Below, piece by piece: positions 1-12,344 of a stretch of DNA of 64,000 bases. A program made the translations under genes and the position numbers. The DNA is from Dugong dugon. Its lineage: Eukaryota; Chordata; Mammalia; Sirenia; Dugongidae. Numbering within the stretch: position 1 is the stretch's first letter; every line of letters begins with the position of its first letter. The notes below the pieces were generated by a model. The model was given only the letters and a program-made list of their open reading frames with translations. It was not told the origin of the DNA and did not search any database. The stretch spans positions 68,312,941 to 68,376,940 of the forward strand of contig CM057467.1 in NCBI GenBank assembly GCA_030035585.1, written 5' to 3'.

Positions 1-146
1 TCTATAATCAGTTATGTTAAGAAATAAAGAAGGAAACCATCTTAGTTTTGTTCCAAAGCACTACTGTTTAAGAGAGGCACTGGAAATTGATTTTATAAAC
101 CAGTATCATTTTTACCTTCTAATTTGTTTTTTCCATTTATTGGCAG

Positions 147-287
147 ACTTTCCCTTTTAAATATAAAGAGAGGCATCCTCTGGAATATATGAGACAGTAT
201 CCTCACCTTAGGTGTAGGACTAATGTTCTGGGTTCTATATTGAGGGTTCGCAGTGAAGCCACAGCTGCCATTCATTCTTTCTTTAAG
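147..287 (+). CDS. NARS2: NARS2 internal exon (start of catalytic domain)
   Basis: Mitochondrial asparaginyl-tRNA synthetase charges mitochondrial tRNA-Asn with asparagine using ATP, in the matrix; it is a class II enzyme. This 141-bp segment is open for 47 codons and reads [16 protein letters not shown], then [20 protein letters not shown] and SFFK. From knowledge of the family this is the entry to the catalytic domain, with helices at the dimer interface. It follows a pyrimidine-rich tract ending TTGGCAG and ends AAG|GTAAGG, a strong donor, with phase 0 on both sides. It joins in frame to the exon at 17298. Only the first codon (ACT, Thr) does not fit what I recall of relatives (Asp), so the exact acceptor is slightly less certain than the rest. 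There are no stops in frame. Confidence 0.9.
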
Positions 288-416
288 GTAAGGCGCTTTG
301 CTTCTAGGTGTTCTCTTGTGGAATAATTGTAACACTGGAGTATTATCCTGAAAGTTCCATTTGTTGTTTATTCCAAGTACCCTTTACTTGTGTGTTACTG
401 GATCAGCTGCCACAGG

Positions 417-473
417 CATGCATGTGTGTGTGTATGTATGTGTATATGGTATATATGTGTGTGCGTGTATATA
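417..473. repeat. Degenerate (TG)n/(TA)n simple repeat
   Basis: Alternating TG with ATG, TATA and CG interruptions just downstream of the first NARS2 exon and directly before the old L1 3' UTR. Confidence 0.75.
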
Positions 474-479
474 GTTTAA

Positions 480-3400
480 TAGCTTTTTTTGAGGAATAAA
501 TGGCATAAAGCAAACTGTACATTTTTAAAATGCATGATTTGGTATGTTTTGACATATGTGTATTTCTGTGAAACCTTTACCACAAATCAAGATAATGAAC
601 ATATCCACCACCCCGAAAGTTTCCCTGTGGCCCTTTCTAGTCCCTTCAGTTCCTTCTTGTCCCTCCCCATCCCCAAGCAACCACTTATCTGCTTCCTTTT
701 ACTATAAATTAGTTTGCATTTTATATAATTTTATATAATAGAATCATACAATATGTAATCTTTTTTTGTCTGACTTCTTTCACTCAGCGTAATTATTTTG
801 AGATTCATCCTTCTTGTTGTGTGTATCAATAGTTTGTTTTTTATTGTTGAATAGTATTCCATTGTATGGATATGCTACAGTTTATGTATTTACCTCTTGA
901 TGGACATTTGGGGTGCTTCCAGTTTTTTGGCTATTGCAAATAAAACAGCTGTAAGCCTTTTGTATAGGTCTTTGTATGGACATACTTCCTTTTCCCTTGG
1001 GTAAATACCTGGGAGTGGAATGGATGTATTACATAGTAGGTGTCTGTTTAACTTTTTAAGAAACTTCTAAACTGTTTTCTAAAATGGTTTTCCATTCCTG
1101 CCAGAAATAGCAGAGTTCTAGTTTTTCCACATCCTTGCTAACACTTGATAGTGTCTTTTTAATTTTAGCCATTCTAAGTGGTGTGTAGTGGTATAACACT
1201 GTGGTTTTAATTTGCATTTTCCTATTGACTAATAATGTTGAACATCTTTTCATGTGCTTATTTGCCATCTGTATATATTTTCTTCAGTGAAATATTCTTC
1301 AGATATTTTGCTCATTATTTGTGTTATTTGTTCTCTTCTTGTTGAGTTTTCAGAGTTCTTTGTATTTTCTGAATAAAGTCCTTTGCAAGATACCGGCTTT
1401 GTGAAGGTTTTCTCTTAGAATGTAGCTTGTCTTTTCATGCTGTTAATAGTGTCTTTTGAAGAGCAAAAGTTTTTAATTTTTTAGCCCAGTTTGTCAATTT
1501 GTTCTTTTAAGGATTGTGCTTTTGGTGTTGCATCTAAGAAATTTTTGCCTAACCCAAGGTCACAAAGATTTTCTCCTATGTTTTCTTCTAGACATTTTAT
1601 AGTTTTAAATTTTACACTTAAGTTTGTGATTACTTTTGAATTAATTTTTGTGTATGGTGGGAGGTATGGATTTAGGTTTATTTTTTGTGCATATGAATAT
1701 GCTGTTGTTCCAGGACTATTTGTTGAAGAGGCTGTCCTTTCTCCACTGCATTGCCTTTCTTTGTACCTTTGTCAAAAATCAGTTGTCTATATGTTTGAGT
1801 TTATTTCTGGACTCCCTATCCTGTTCCATTGATCTGTTTCTCTATCTTTACACCAATAACATGTTTTGATTACTGTAGCCTTATAATAATTTTTGAAATC
1901 AGGTAGTGTTAGCCTCCACCTTTTTGTTCTGCTTCGGAGTTGTTTTAGCTATTCTAGGCTCCTTACATTTTTATATGAATTTTCAAATCAGCTTGTTAAT
2001 TACTGTAAAAACACCTATGGGGTTTTGAGTGAGATTGCATTGAATCTGTAGACTGGTTTTGTGAAGGATTGATACCTTAGCAATATTAAGTCTTCCAAAC
2101 AATGAACAAGCTTTATCTCTTTATTTATTTAGGTCTACTTTAATGCCTTTCAGCAATGATTTTGTAATTTTTAGTCTTTCACGTCTTTTGTCAGATTTAT
2201 CCCTAAGTATTTCATATTTTTGGGTGCTGTTGTAACCACTCTACTGAAAAATTCAATTTCCAATTGTTCTTGCTAGTGTATAGAAATATACTTGATATTT
2301 GTATATAGATTTTGTATCCTGTACCCTGGCTAAGCTCACTTATTAGTTCTAGTAGCTTTTTTTGTAGATTTCATCAATTTTTTTACATAGATAATCATGT
2401 CATCTGAGAATAAAGACAGTTTTACTTCTTCCTTTCCAATGTTGATGCTTATTATTTCCTTTTCTTGTCTAATTACACTGGCTGAAACCTCTAGTACAGT
2501 GTGGAATAAAAGTGGTGAGAGCAGATATCTATGTTTTATTCCTGATCTTGGATAAACATTCAGTCTTTTACAATTAAGTATGATGTTAGCTGTAGATTAT
2601 TCAAGGATGCCTTTCATCTGGTTGAGGAAGTTCCCTCCCATTCCTAGTTTGTTGAGAGTTTTTATCAGGAGTGGATATTGGATTTTGTCTAATGCTTTTT
2701 ATACATCTTTTGAGATGACCATGTGATTTGTTTTGTTTTTATGTAGTGAATTACATTGATTGATTTTTGAATGTTAAACCAACCCTGCATTCCTGGGATA
2801 AACCACACCTGGTTGCGGTGTATTATCCTTTTAACATGTTGTTGACTTTAATTTGCTAAAATTTTGTTTAGAATTTTGCATGTATGTTCATGAGGAATAT
2901 TGTTTTGGTTTTATCTTCTTTTAATGTCATTGTCTGGTACCGGTATCAGGATAGTGGTGGCCTCATTCGATGAATTGGGGGTATTCCATTCCTCTCTGTT
3001 TTCTGAAGTATTTATGTAGACTTGGAATTGTATCTTAAATGTGCTGTAGAATTCACTAGTGAAGTCACATTGATGTGTAGAAGCTTATTTTGTTGACTTG
3101 GTTTTCTTTTATTGTGGGAAACTTTTTAACTGCAGTTTAACTTTTTACATAGATATACTACTGTATAGGATGGGTTTCTTCTTGAGTGAAGAACATTGGT
3201 AGTCTGTGTATTTCTAAGAATTGATAGATTTCATTTAAGTTGTTGAATGTGTTGCTATAAAGTTGTTCATCTCGCCTTATTATCCTTTTAATATCTGTAG
3301 TTCTGTAGTAATGTCACCTCTCTCATTCCTGATATTGGTAAGTTGTGTCCTCTCATTTCCTTGATCAGTCTGGCTATAGATTTATCAATTTTATCAATCT

Positions 3401-4307
3401 TTTTAAAGAACCAGCTTTTGGTTTCATTGATTCCTCTCTCTGTTTTTCTATTTTCTAATTCACTGATTTTCACTGTGATCTTTATTGTTTCCTTTCTTCT
3501 GCTTATTTTGATTTAATTTGTCAATCTTTTTCTAGTTTCTTCAGGTAAAAGGTCATTGCTTTGAGATTTTTCTTCTTTATAATAGGCATTTAATACAATA
3601 AATTTACCCCTAAGTGCAGCTTTAGCAGCATGCCACAAATTCTGATATGTTATGTTTTCATTTTCTTGCAGTTCAAAGTACTTCTAATTTCCCTTTTTAT
3701 TTTTTTTTTTAATCCATGGGTTATTTAGAAGTGATTATTTAGTTTCCAAATATTTGAGATTTTCCAGAGATGTTTCTGTTACTGATTTCTCATTTAATTC
3801 TATTGTGGTTAGAAAGGATGCTCTATATGATTTGAAACCTTTTGAATTTGAGACTTATTTTATGGCCCAGAATATGGTCTATCTTGGTAAATGTTTTGTG
3901 TGCACTTAAAAAGAATGTATACTCTGCTGTTGTTAGGTGGAGTATTTTATAAATGTCAGTCATGTCAGGTTAGTTAATAGTGTTACTCAAGTCTACTAAA
4001 TCATTTCTGCCTGCTTGTTCTATCAATTATTGAGAGAAGAGTATTGAAATATCTAACTGTAATTATAGATTAGTCTTTTTCTCCATTTAGTACTTTAGTT
4101 GATGCTTCATGTAATTTTAAGCACTTTTATTAGAGGCATAGATATTTACGATTATTATTCTTCTTGATTAATTGACCCCTTTATCATTATGAAATGACCT
4201 TCTTTATCTCTGTTAATATTCATTGCTTTGAACTCTACTTTGTCTGATATTATTAGAGCCTTCACAACTTCTTTTTGATTAGTGTTAGCATTGTATATCT
4301 TTTTCCA
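480..4307 (-). mobile_element. Old L1 (L1M-type), 3' UTR and most of ORF2, antisense
   Basis: Read on the - strand this is the 3' part of an ancient L1. 480-770 is a typical L1M 3' UTR. From about 770 the sequence matches degraded ORF2, first the C-terminal region and then the reverse-transcriptase region; about 3290-3470 reads ISELENRKTERGINETKSWF, an ORF2 hallmark. Frames are broken many times. The element is interrupted at 4308-4320 by a younger L1 and resumes at 6338. It is much more decayed than the L1 copies at 29 and 42 kb. Confidence 0.85.
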
Positions 4308-4320
4308 TCCTTTTACTTTT
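4308..4320. repeat. Target-site duplication, left (tccttttactttt)
   Basis: 13 bases repeated exactly at 6325-6337. They flank the younger L1 and restore continuity of the older L1 when collapsed. Confidence 0.85.
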
Positions 4321-6324
4321 TTTTTTTTTTTAATTGTACTTTAGATGAAGGTTTACAGAGCAAACTAGCTTCTAATTAAACAATTAATACACATATTGTT
4401 TCATGACATTGGTTGCCAACGTCACGACATGTCAACACTCTCCCCTAGTAGACCTTAGGTTCCCCATTACCAGCTTTCCTGTCCCCTCCTGCCTTCTCGT
4501 CCTTGCCCCTGGGCTGGTGTGTCCATTTAGTGTCGTTTTGTTTTATGAACCTGTCTAATCTTTGACTGAAGGGTGAACGTCAGGAGTGACTTCATTACTG
4601 AGCTAGAAGGGTGTCTGGGGGCCATACTGTTGGGGTGTCTCCAGTCCCTGTCAGACCAGTAAGTCTGGTTTTTTTTTTTTTTTCTTTTTTTTCTTTTTTT
4701 TTTTTTTTGAGTTTAAATTTTGTTCTGTATTTTTCTCCAGCTCTGTCCGGGATGTTTTTTTGTGATCCCTGTCAGAGCAGTTGGTGGTGGAGCTGGGCAG
4801 CATCTAGTTGTGCTGGGCTTAGGCTGGTGGAGGCTATGGTACTTGTGGTGCATTTATCCTTTGGACTAATCTTTCCCTTGTGTCTTTGGTTTTTTTTCAT
4901 TCTCCCTTGCTCCAGCCAGGGTGAGACCAGTGGAGTATCTTAGATCACTACTCACAAGCTTTTAAGACCCCAGATGCTACACACCAAAGTAGAATGTAGA
5001 ACATTTTCTTTATAAACTATGTTATGCCAGTTGAGCTAGATGTTCCCCAAGACCATGGTCCCCACAGCCATCAGCCCAGTAATTTGGTCCCTCAGGGAGT
5101 TTGGATGTGTCAATGGAGCTTCCATGACCTTACCTGGGACAAGTTGTGCTAGCTTCCCCAGTATTGTGTACTGTCTTACCCCTCACCAAAGTTACCACTT
5201 ATCTATTATCTATGTAGTGTTTTTCCCTCCCTACCCCTCCCCTCCTTCATAACCATCAAAGACTGAGATTGTTTCTTTTTGTGTATAAATCTTTTCATGA
5301 GTTTTTATAGTCATGGTCTCATACAATATTTGTTCTTTTGTGATTGACTTAACTTCACTCAGCAGAATGCCTTCCAGATTCATCTGTGTTGTGAGATGCT
5401 TCCCAGATTCATCATTGTTCTTTATCATTGTGTAGTACTCCATTGTGTGTATGTACCATAGTTTGTTTATCCATTCATCTTTTGATAGGCATCTAGGTTA
5501 TTTCCATCTTTATGCTGTTGTGAATAATGCTGCATTATTTTGCTGTTATTTGCTATTGTGAATAATGGGTGTGCATATGTCTATTCACATGATGGCTGTT
5601 ATTCTCTAGGATGTATTCCTAGGAGTGGAATTGCTGGATCATATGGTGTTTCTATTTCTAGCTTTTTAGGGAAGCACCATATCGTTTTCCAAAATGGTTG
5701 TACCACTTTGCATTCCCACCAGCAGTGCATAAAAGTTCCAGTCTCCGTGCAGCCTCTCCAATATTTGTTATTTTCTGTCTTTTTGATTCGTGCCAGTAAT
5801 ACCGGGGTGAGATGGTATCTCATTGTGGTTTTGATTTGCATTTCACTAATCGCTAGTGATCGTGAGCATTTCCTCATGTGTCTGTTAACTGTTTGAATGT
5901 TTTCTTTGGTAAAGTGTCTGCTCATTTCCTTTGTCCATTTTTTAATTGGATTATTTGTCTTCTTTTTGTAGAGGTGTTGGATTTTCCTGTACATTTTAGA
6001 GGTTAGACCTTTGCCGGGTTTGCCATAGCCAAAACTTTTTTCCCAGTCTATAGGTTATCTTTTTACTCTTTTGATGAGCATAAGTGTTTAATTTTTAGAA
6101 GATTGATCCTAGTTATCTAGCTTATCTTCTGGAGTTTGTGTGTTATTAGTTATGGTTTGTATCCTGTTAATGCCGTGTATTAGGGTCTCTAACGTTGATC
6201 CTATTTTTTCTTCTATGATCTTTATGGTTTTTTGTTTTGTATTTAGGTCTTTGATCCATTTTGAATTAGTTTTTGGGTATGGCGTGAGGTGTGGGTCCTG
6301 TTTCATTTTTTTGCAGATAGACCC
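4321..6324 (-). mobile_element. 5'-truncated Afrotherian L1 inserted in the old L1
   Basis: A 2.0-kb antisense L1 beginning (on +) with a poly-T tail and the elephant-type 3' UTR, then ORF2 C-terminal sequence; 5599-5994 reads KKWTKEMSRHFTKENIQT and the CX3CX7HX4C cysteine motif region (CTETGTFMHCWWECK). It is truncated inside ORF2. The flanking 13-bp duplication shows a normal target-primed insertion. Frameshifts and stops make it dead. Its 3' UTR resembles that at 55355 more than those of the copies at 29 and 42 kb, so it probably belongs to a somewhat older subfamily. Confidence 0.9.
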
Positions 6325-6337
6325 TCCTTTTACTTTT
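6325..6337. repeat. Target-site duplication, right (tccttttactttt)
   Basis: Exact partner of 4308-4320. Confidence 0.85.
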
Positions 6338-7886
6338 AACCCGTTTATATGTTTACATTTGACATACGTTTCTTGTTGGCAGAATAAAGTTGGATCATGC
6401 ATTTTTATCCAATCCGACAATCTGCTTTTTGAGATGTGTAGATCATTTATATTTAATGCGATTATTGATATAATCTGTTTAAATCTATCATCTTGCAGTC
6501 GGTTCCTAATTATCCTATTTATTCTTTGCTTCCTTTTTATTTTTTTCTGCCTTCTTTTGGATTATCTGAGTATATTTTATGATTTCTTGACCTAATGTAT
6601 AATATATGTACCTTTACATACATTATAAATCCTACATTTCATTGTTACTATTTTTGTTGAAGCAGTTAATTATCTTTTAAAGAGATTTAAGTAATGAGAA
6701 GAAAACTTATATATTTACCTATGTAGTTACCATGTCTGGGGCTCTTCATTCCTTTGTGTATATCCTCGTTTCCATCTGATACCATTTTACTTCTGCCTGA
6801 ATGACTTCCTTTAATATTTTTTATAATGCAGGTCTGCTAGTGATGCATTCTTTCAGCTTTTGTATGTCTGAAAATGTCTTTATTTCATCATTATTTTTGA
6901 AAGGTATTTTTCCTGGGTATAGGATTCTAGGTGGACAAGTTTTTTTCTTTTAGTTGTTTAAAGTTGCTGCTTCACTATCTCTCATTTCCATTGTTCCAAT
7001 GAAAAATCTGATGTCATCCTTATCTTTGTCCTCGATACATACCATCTTTTTTTTATGGCTGGTTTTAAGATTTTCTCTTTATTGCTAATTTTGAGCAATT
7101 GATTATAATGTGCCTTGACACAGTTTTCTTTATGTTCTTTTGGTTTAGGGTTCATTGAATTTCTAGGATCTATGAGTTTATAGTTTACATCAGGTTTTTC
7201 AGCCATTATTTCTTCAAATATTTTTTTCTGTTCCCCTTCTTTTGAGAACTCCAGTTACCCATATATTCGGTCACTTTATGATATTGCATAGCTCACCGAT
7301 GTTCTTTTCTTTGCATGTTTCTTTTTCAATAGTTTCTCTTCCTATGTCTTCAGTTTTACGAATCATTTTCTTCTGCAGTGTCTAATCTGTTAATCCCATC
7401 CAGTGTATTTTTCATTTTATATTGTAGATTTCATATCTAGAAGTTTGATTTGGGTCTTTTTTCTATCTTCCAAGTCTGCTTAACTTTTGAACATATAGAA
7501 TACAGTTTTAATAACTTTTCATTAAAGCTGTTTACAGTTTTTATAACTGCTTAATAACTGTTTTTATGTTCTTTTCTGCTAATTCTAGCATCTGGGTCAC
7601 TTCTGTGTCAGTTTTGGTTGATTGATTTGCCTCCTCATTATGGGTTATGCTTTCCTACTTCTTTGCATGCCTACTAATCTTTGATTAAATAATAGACATT
7701 GTGATTTTTTACCTTGATGAGTGCTGCATATTTTTGTATTCCTATAAATCTTACTGTGCTTTGTTCTGGTATGCAGTTAAGTCATGTAAAAACTATTTGA
7801 TACTTTTGGGTTTTGTTTTTATGATTCGTGAAGCAGATCTGGAGCAGTGCTCAGTCTAGGACCAATTTTTCCTCACTACTGAGGCA
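6338..7886 (-). mobile_element. Old L1 continued: ORF2 start, inter-ORF, ORF1
   Basis: Continues the element broken at 4307. 6338-6600 is the N-terminal endonuclease part of ORF2 on the - strand. 6982-7206 contains an ORF1-like - strand stretch (HYNQLLKISNKEKILKPA) typical of the basic C-terminal domain of old L1 ORF1. The remainder up to about 7886 is decayed 5' sequence, where an RTE has inserted. Confidence 0.75.
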
Positions 7887-8159
7887 AAAACAAGGCTTCA
7901 GGAATTGACGGAATAACCACACGTCTCTCATTTTGTCATGCTGTGGTGGTTTGTGTGTCGCTGTGATGCTGGAAGCTGTGCCACCGGTATTTCAAATACC
8001 AGCAGGGCCACCCATGGTGGACAGGTTTCAGCTGAGCTTCCAGACTAAGACAGACTAGGAGGAAGCGGTCTACTTCTGAAAAAATTGACCAGTGAAAACC
8101 TTAGGAATAGCAGTGGAACATTGTCTAATATAGTACTGGAAGATGAGCCTTTCAGGTTG

Positions 8160-8290
8160 GAAAAAAAACAAACAATCCAAACTCGTTGTCATCAAGTCGA
8201 TTCCAGCTCATAGAAGCCCTGTAGGACAGAGGAGAACTGCCCATAGAGTTTCCAAGGAGTGCCTGGTGGATTCGAACTGCCGACCTTTAA
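8160..8290 (-). mobile_element. Afrotherian tRNA-derived SINE, truncated, inside the RTE
   Basis: Antisense SINE running from the A-rich tail through TCAAGTCGATTCCAGCTCA to GAACTGCCGACCTTT. It is absent from the second RTE copy at the matching point (about 21780), which proves insertion into the RTE. Confidence 0.85.
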
Positions 8291-8564
8291 AGCACTCAAA
8301 ATACAACTGGGGAGGAGCTGCCTCTTCAAAGTAGAGTCGACCTTAAGGACGTAGATGGAGTCAAGCTTTTGAGACCTTCATTTGCTGATGTGGCACAACT
8401 CAAAATGAGAAGAAACAGCTGTAGACATCCATTACTATTAGGAATGTGGAATGTATGAAGTATGAATCTAGGAAAATTGGAAATCATCAAAATGAAATGG
8501 AACACAAAACATCAATATCCAAGGCATTAGTGAGCTGAAATGGACTGGTATTGGCCACTTTGAA

Positions 8565-10820
8565 TTGGTCTACTATGCTGGAAATGACAAATTGAAGAGG
8601 AATGGCATTGCATTCATCATCAAAAAGAACATTTCAGGATCTAATGTGAAGTACAACACTGTCAGTGATAGGATATTATCCATATGCCTACAAGGAAGAC
8701 CAGTTAATATGATTATTATTCAAATTTACACACCAACCACTAATGCCAAAGATGAGGAAATTGAAGATTTTTACCAACTTCTGCAGTCTGAAATTGATCA
8801 AACATGCAATCAAGATGCATTGATAATTGATGATGATTGGAATGAGAAAATTGGAAACGAAGGATTGGTAATTGGAAAATATGGCCTTGGTAATAGAAAT
8901 AATGGTAGCAATTGCATGATAGCATTTTGCAAGACCAACAACTTCTTCATTGCAAATACTTTTTTTCAACAACAGTGACTATACACATGGAAGTTGCCAG
9001 ATGGAATACACAGGAATCAAATTGAGTATATCTGTGGAAAGAGATGATCAAAAAGCTTAATATCATCAGAACAAGGCCAGGGGCTGACTATAGAACAGAC
9101 CATCAATTGCTTATATGCAAGTTCAAGTTGAAGTTGAAGAAAATTAGAACAAGTTCATGATAGCCAAAGTACAATCTTCAGTATATTCCACCTGAAAGTA
9201 AAGACTATCTCAAGAATAGATTTGACGCATTGAACACTAATGACTGATGACCAAATGAGTTGTAGAATAACATTAAGGACATCATACATGAAGAAAGCAA
9301 GAGGTCATTAAAAAGACAGGAAAGAAAGAAAAGACCAAAATGGATGTCAGAAGAGACTCTGAAAGTTACTCTTGAACATAGAGTAGCTAAAGCAAAAGGA
9401 ATAAATGATGCAGTAAAAGAGCTGAACAGAAGATTTCAAAAGTCAGCTCAAGAAGACAAAGTAAAGTATTATAATGAAATGTGCAAAGATCTGGAGATAG
9501 AAAACCAAAAAGGAAGAACATGCTTGTCATTTCTCAAGCTGAAAGAACTGAAGAAAAAATTCAAGCTTTGAGTTGCAATATTGAAGGATTCTATGGGGAA
9601 AATGTTAAACTCAGGAAGCATCAAAAGAAGATGGAAGAAGTACACAGAGTACCTGTACCGGAAAGAATTGGTCAATGTTCAGTCATTTCAGGAAGCAGCA
9701 TGTGATCGAGAACCAATGTTACTGAAGGAAGAAGTCCAGGCTGCACTGAAGACACTGGTGAAAACAAAGCCCCAGGAACTGATGGAATACCAATTGAGAT
9801 GTTTCAACAAACGGATGCAATGCTGGAAGCGCTCACTCTGTATGCAAAGAAATTTGAAGTCCAGCTACCTGGCCAACCCAACTGAAAGAGATCCATATTT
9901 ATACCCATTCCAAAGAAAGGAGATCCAACAGAATGTGGAAATTATCGAACATTATCATTAATATCACACACAAGTAAAATTTTGCTGAAGATAATTCAAA
10001 AGTGGCTGCAGCAGTATATTAATAGGGAACTGCCAGAAATTCAAGCTGGATGCAGAAGGGGACATGGAACAAGCAATATCATTGTTGATGTTAGATAGAT
10101 CGTGGGTAAAAGCAGAGAATACCCGAAAGATGTTTACCAGTGTTTTATTGACTATGCAAAGGCATTCGACTGTGCGGATCATAACAAATTATGGATAACA
10201 TTGCGAAGGATGGAATTCCAGAAGACTTAATTGTGCTCATCTGGAACTTAGACCAAGAGGCAGTCATTCAGACAGAACAAGGGGATACTGCATCATTTAA
10301 AGTCAAGAAAGGTGTGTGTCAGAGTTGTATCCTTTCACCATACTTACACAGTCTGTATGCTGAGCAAATAATCCAAGAAGCTGGACTATATGAAGAAGAA
10401 CACGGCATCAGGATTGGAGGAAGTCTTATTAACAGCCTGCAATATGCAGACGACTCAACCTTGCTTGTTGAAAGTGAAGAGAACTTGAAGCACTTGCTGA
10501 TGAAGATCAAAGTCTACAGCCTTCAATATGGATTACACTTCAACTTAAAATAGAAATACTCACTACTGGACCAACAAGCAACATCATGACTAACGGAGAA
10601 AATATTGAAGTTGTGAAAGATTTCATTTTATTTGGATCCACAATCAATGCCCATGGAAGCAGCAGTCAAGAAGTCAGCCAACGCATTTTATTGGGCAAAT
10701 CTGCTGCAAAAAAAAAACCTCTTCAAAGTGTAAAAAGCAAAGATGTCACTTTAAGGACTAAGGTGCACCTGACCCAAGCCATGGTGTTTTTAATCGCCTC
10801 ATATGCATGTGAAAGCTGAA
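8565..10820 (+). pseudogene. Broken RTE ORF (endonuclease + reverse transcriptase)
   Basis: Recognisable pieces in order: 8565-8978 endonuclease, 9344-9571 and 9581-9961 linker and RT start, 10191-10553 RT with YADD, 10586-10819 post-RT region. Frames change between the pieces and stops interrupt them. An intact RTE ORF is about 1000 residues and encodes nuclease and polymerase activities that copy the element RNA into a nicked target. This copy cannot make a working enzyme. Confidence 0.8.
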
Positions 10821-11183
10821 CAATAAATAAGAAAGACTGAAGAAGAATTGATGCCTTTGAATTGTGGTGTTGTCGAAGAATATTAAATATACCATGGACT
10901 GCCAGAAGAATAACAAATCTGTCTTGGAATAAGTACAGCCAAAATGCTTGTTAGAAGCAAGGATGGCAAGACTTCATCTCACGTACTTTGAACATGTTAT
11001 CAGGAGGGACCAATCCTTGGAGAAGGGCATCATGCTTTGTAGAGTGGAGGGTCATCAGAAAAGAGGAAAACTCTAAATGAGATCAACTGACACAGTGGCT
11101 GCAAGAATGGGCTCAAGCATAACAACGATTGTGAGGGTGGTGCAGGACCGGGCAGTGTTTCGTTTTCTTGTACATGAGGTCTC

Positions 11184-11701
11184 TGTCTTAGTTATCTAGT
11201 GCTGCTCCAACAGAAATACCACAAGTGGATGGCTTTAACAAAGAGAAGTTATTCTCTCACAGTCCAGTAGGCTACAAATCCAAGTTCAGGGCATCAACTA
11301 CAGGAGAAGGCTTTCTGTCTCTGTCGGCTCCGGAAGAAGGTCCTTGTGATGCATCAGTTTTCTCTTGGTCTGGGAGCTTCTCTGCACAGGAATCTCAGGT
11401 CCAAAGGACACGCTCTGCTCCTGGCACTGCTTTCTTGGTGGTATGAGGTTCCCATGTGTCTCTGCTCACTTCTCTCTTTTATATCTCAAAAGAAATTGGC
11501 TTAAGATACTATCCAATCTTGTATACCTACCTCATCAGTATAACTGCCACTAATCCATCTTATTAGATCATAGTGACTGAATTTACAACACATAAGGAAA
11601 TCACATCAGATTAAAAAATGGTACACAATTATACAATACTGGGAATCATGACCCAGCCAAGTTGACAGATATTTTGAGGGGACACAATTCAATCCATGAC
11701 A
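11184..11701 (+). mobile_element. Solo MaLR-type LTR inside the RTE 3' tail
   Basis: 518 bp starting TGTCTTAGTTATCTAG and ending ATCCATGACA, with the canonical TG...CA ends. The body (AACAGAAATACCACAAGTGG near the start, TTTTATATCTCAAAAGAAAT mid-element) resembles MLT/MST-type MaLR LTRs. The flanking 5-bp sites are gtctc (11179-11183) and gtcac (11702-11706), one mismatch. The RTE tail reads continuously across it (...GTCAC|TATGAGTC). No internal retroviral sequence remains. Confidence 0.8.
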
Positions 11702-11749
11702 GTCACTATGAGTCAGAACTGACTAGACAGTACCTAACAACAATGACAA

Positions 11750-12300
11750 CTGATGCCAGGCCTTCCTGAAAACTCTACCTAGTTCCTGGTCAATTATGAG
11801 TTTTTTCAGTCCAGCTGGTGGAAACAGGTACTGTTTCCAGTCATGTATGTGTACCAGGCACTATTTCCTGTCTTTTTGGATGATTCTTTCCCCAGCCTTG
11901 TATAGTTTCCTCACACTTACACACTGATGAGTTCTCTACTGAATACTCCTGGGTGACCCTCTGTATATCTCCAGAGTTGTCTCTCTGTGAAGCTGTCTCC
12001 TCTGGTACTCTGTCCTGTGACCTGTAGCCACTTTGATCTCCCTAGACTCTCAACTTAGGGAGTGCACTGGGCTCCACCTTAGTCTCCCTCCCTGCAATTT
12101 AGCCTGGAAATTCTCAAAGTAATAAGCTGGGCTGCTTGTAAGGCTCACCATATTTATTTCTCATCTCTCAGGGAACACTGTCCTGTGTTGCCTGATATCT
12201 AGTGTCTTGAAAACTATTGTTTCATGTAGTTTGCTTGGTTTTTTAGTTGTTTCAGGCAAGAGGGTAAATCTAGTCCGTTTCTCCATCTTGGTCATAGGCA
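11750..12300 (-). mobile_element. Old L1 continued: 5' region
   Basis: Resumes the antisense L1 after the RTE and ends near TCCATCTTGGTC, typical for the 5' end of old L1s read in reverse. It is followed by a short TATA/TG-rich simple repeat up to about 12342. Confidence 0.65.
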
Positions 12301-12344
12301 TATATATATGTATATCTATGTATAGTGTCTATATGTAGATATAA

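Larger units (their letters stand above)
7887..11749 (+). mobile_element. RTE-clade LINE (BovB-like), sense, inserted in the old L1
   Basis: A near full-length but dead RTE. The endonuclease part lies about 8450-8980 (IIQIYTPTT, and a degraded DDWN where the GDWN-type motif belongs). The reverse-transcriptase part lies about 9340-10820, with motif A CFIDYAKAFDC near 10145 and the catalytic YADD in LQYADDSTLL near 10435. Stops and frameshifts split the ORF into at least six pieces. The 3' tail, AGTCAGAACTGACTAGACAG at 11711, is shared with the Afrotherian SINEs, as expected if RTE machinery mobilises them. It carries a SINE at 8160 and an LTR at 11184. An imperfect target repeat (actgaggca near 7878, actgatgcca near 11749) and resumption of the L1 mark the ends. 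Confidence 0.85.
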
